This document shows positions 5,150 through 5,584 of a DNA stretch of 5,584 nt, piece by piece. A model generated the notes under the pieces. That model was not told where the DNA came from, made no database searches, and worked only from the letters and a program-made list of their open reading frames with translations. A program made the translations under genes and the position numbers. The stretch spans positions 1 to 5,584 of the forward strand of contig DASTWO010000113.1 of the NCBI GenBank assembly GCA_035776675.1. The letters run 5' to 3'. This DNA comes from DASSOY01 sp035776675. GTDB taxonomy: Bacteria > Bacillota > Bacilli > Bacillales > DASSOY01. The stretch's first letter is position 1. Each line of letters starts with the position of its first letter.

Positions 5150-5584
5150 ATGGCTCAAAAGGAATTATCGCTTGATGTGACCGGCATGACCTGTGCTTCT
5201 TGTTCTGCAAGAATCGAGAAGGTACTTAATAAAATGGACGGTGTCGAAGCCAATGTCAATCTTGCAATGGAAAATGCGCGAATCAAGTATGACGAGGATT
5301 CAGCTCAACCGGGTGATTTCGTCCAAAAGATTCAAAAACTTGGTTATGATGTTCCGGATGAGAAGGTAGAGCTTGATATAAAGGGCATGACCTGCGCAGC
5401 GTGTTCAACACGGATTGAAAAAGGGTTGAGCCGTATGCAGGGAATTGATATGGCCAACATTGACCTCGCTACGGAATCCGGTGTTGTGGAATACTCCCCC
5501 GGGGTTGTGTCACTCGATGATATTCTTGCAAAGGTCAAAAAACTTGGTTATGAAGCTGTCGTAAAACAGGATCGTGAAGATACG
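5150..5584 (+). CDS. copA: Copper-exporting P1B-type ATPase CopA, N-terminal part (cut by window edge)
   Basis: The first 145 codons of a Cu(I)-exporting P-type ATPase are present with no stop before the edge. Two heavy-metal-associated (HMA) domains are complete. The first has GMTCASC with C15 and C18, the second GMTCAAC with C82 and C85, and each ends with a KLGY motif (63-66, and again near the edge). They receive Cu(I) and pass it to or regulate the membrane pump. The membrane helices, CPC motif and DKTGT phosphorylation site should lie beyond the window. Two N-terminal HMA domains and the sequence match the CopA pattern of Bacillus. ATG at 5150 follows GGGGGTG (5136-5142). The gene is 17 bases after csoR in one operon; copZ, which precedes copA in B. 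subtilis, is not between them. The lack of a stop is due to the window, not to truncation. Confidence 0.93.
   Translation, partial: MAQKELSLDVTGMTCASCSARIEKVLNKMDGVEANVNLAMENARIKYDEDSAQPGDFVQKIQKLGYDVPDEKVELDIKGMTCAACSTRIEKGLSRMQGIDMANIDLATESGVVEYSPGVVSLDDILAKVKKLGYEAVVKQDREDT

Noticed and set aside
5344..5538. Minus-strand open frame opposite copA
   Set aside because: It lies within the clearly coding second HMA domain of CopA and has no support of its own.
1..5584. CRISPR arrays, tRNA genes, insertion sequences or attachment sites
   Set aside because: No regularly spaced repeats, tRNA-like cloverleaf, transposase frame or flanking duplications were seen on either strand.

Overview
The window looks like Bacillota (Firmicutes), most likely the family Bacillaceae. 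The signs are strong AAGGAGG-type ribosome binding sites, a probable TTG start, SigA-like promoters, stem-loop/U-tract terminators, and protein types familiar from that group: an ECF sigma with a zinc-finger anti-sigma, CsoR and CopA. The species cannot be read from the sequence.

Layout. (1) 41-1397: a two-gene unit of an ECF-type sigma factor and its membrane-anchored anti-sigma factor (Hx3Cx2C zinc motif, one membrane helix, RskA-like outer domain). The reading frames overlap by 11 bases and a clear terminator at 1415-1447 closes the unit. (2) 1448-1662: a gene-free stretch with a possible promoter, a short palindrome and several hairpins. (3) 1663-3367: a GlcG/HbpS (DUF336) family protein followed by a zinc- and NAD-dependent, glutathione-independent formaldehyde dehydrogenase, probably one transcript. 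(4) 3373-3416: a long hairpin between two convergent genes. (5) 3513-4283, minus strand: a DUF4396 membrane protein with a striking His/Met/Asp-rich cytoplasmic or extracytoplasmic segment. (6) 4284-4509: a divergent promoter region holding a 17-bp CsoR-type box. (7) 4510-4656: a 48-residue hydrophilic protein of unknown function with its own terminator. (8) 4750-5584: a promoter with a second CsoR-type box, csoR, then the start of copA, which runs off the right edge.

How it fits together. The left part is an envelope signalling switch, the middle detoxifies formaldehyde, and the right part is a copper-efflux regulon. In the right part CsoR should repress its own operon with copA. By the placement of a matching operator it should also repress the divergent DUF4396 gene and perhaps the 48-residue gene. 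The most interesting proposal is that DUF4396 and the small protein are copper-homeostasis components. That is inferred from the operator-like sequences and the metal-ligand-rich segment, not from known function.
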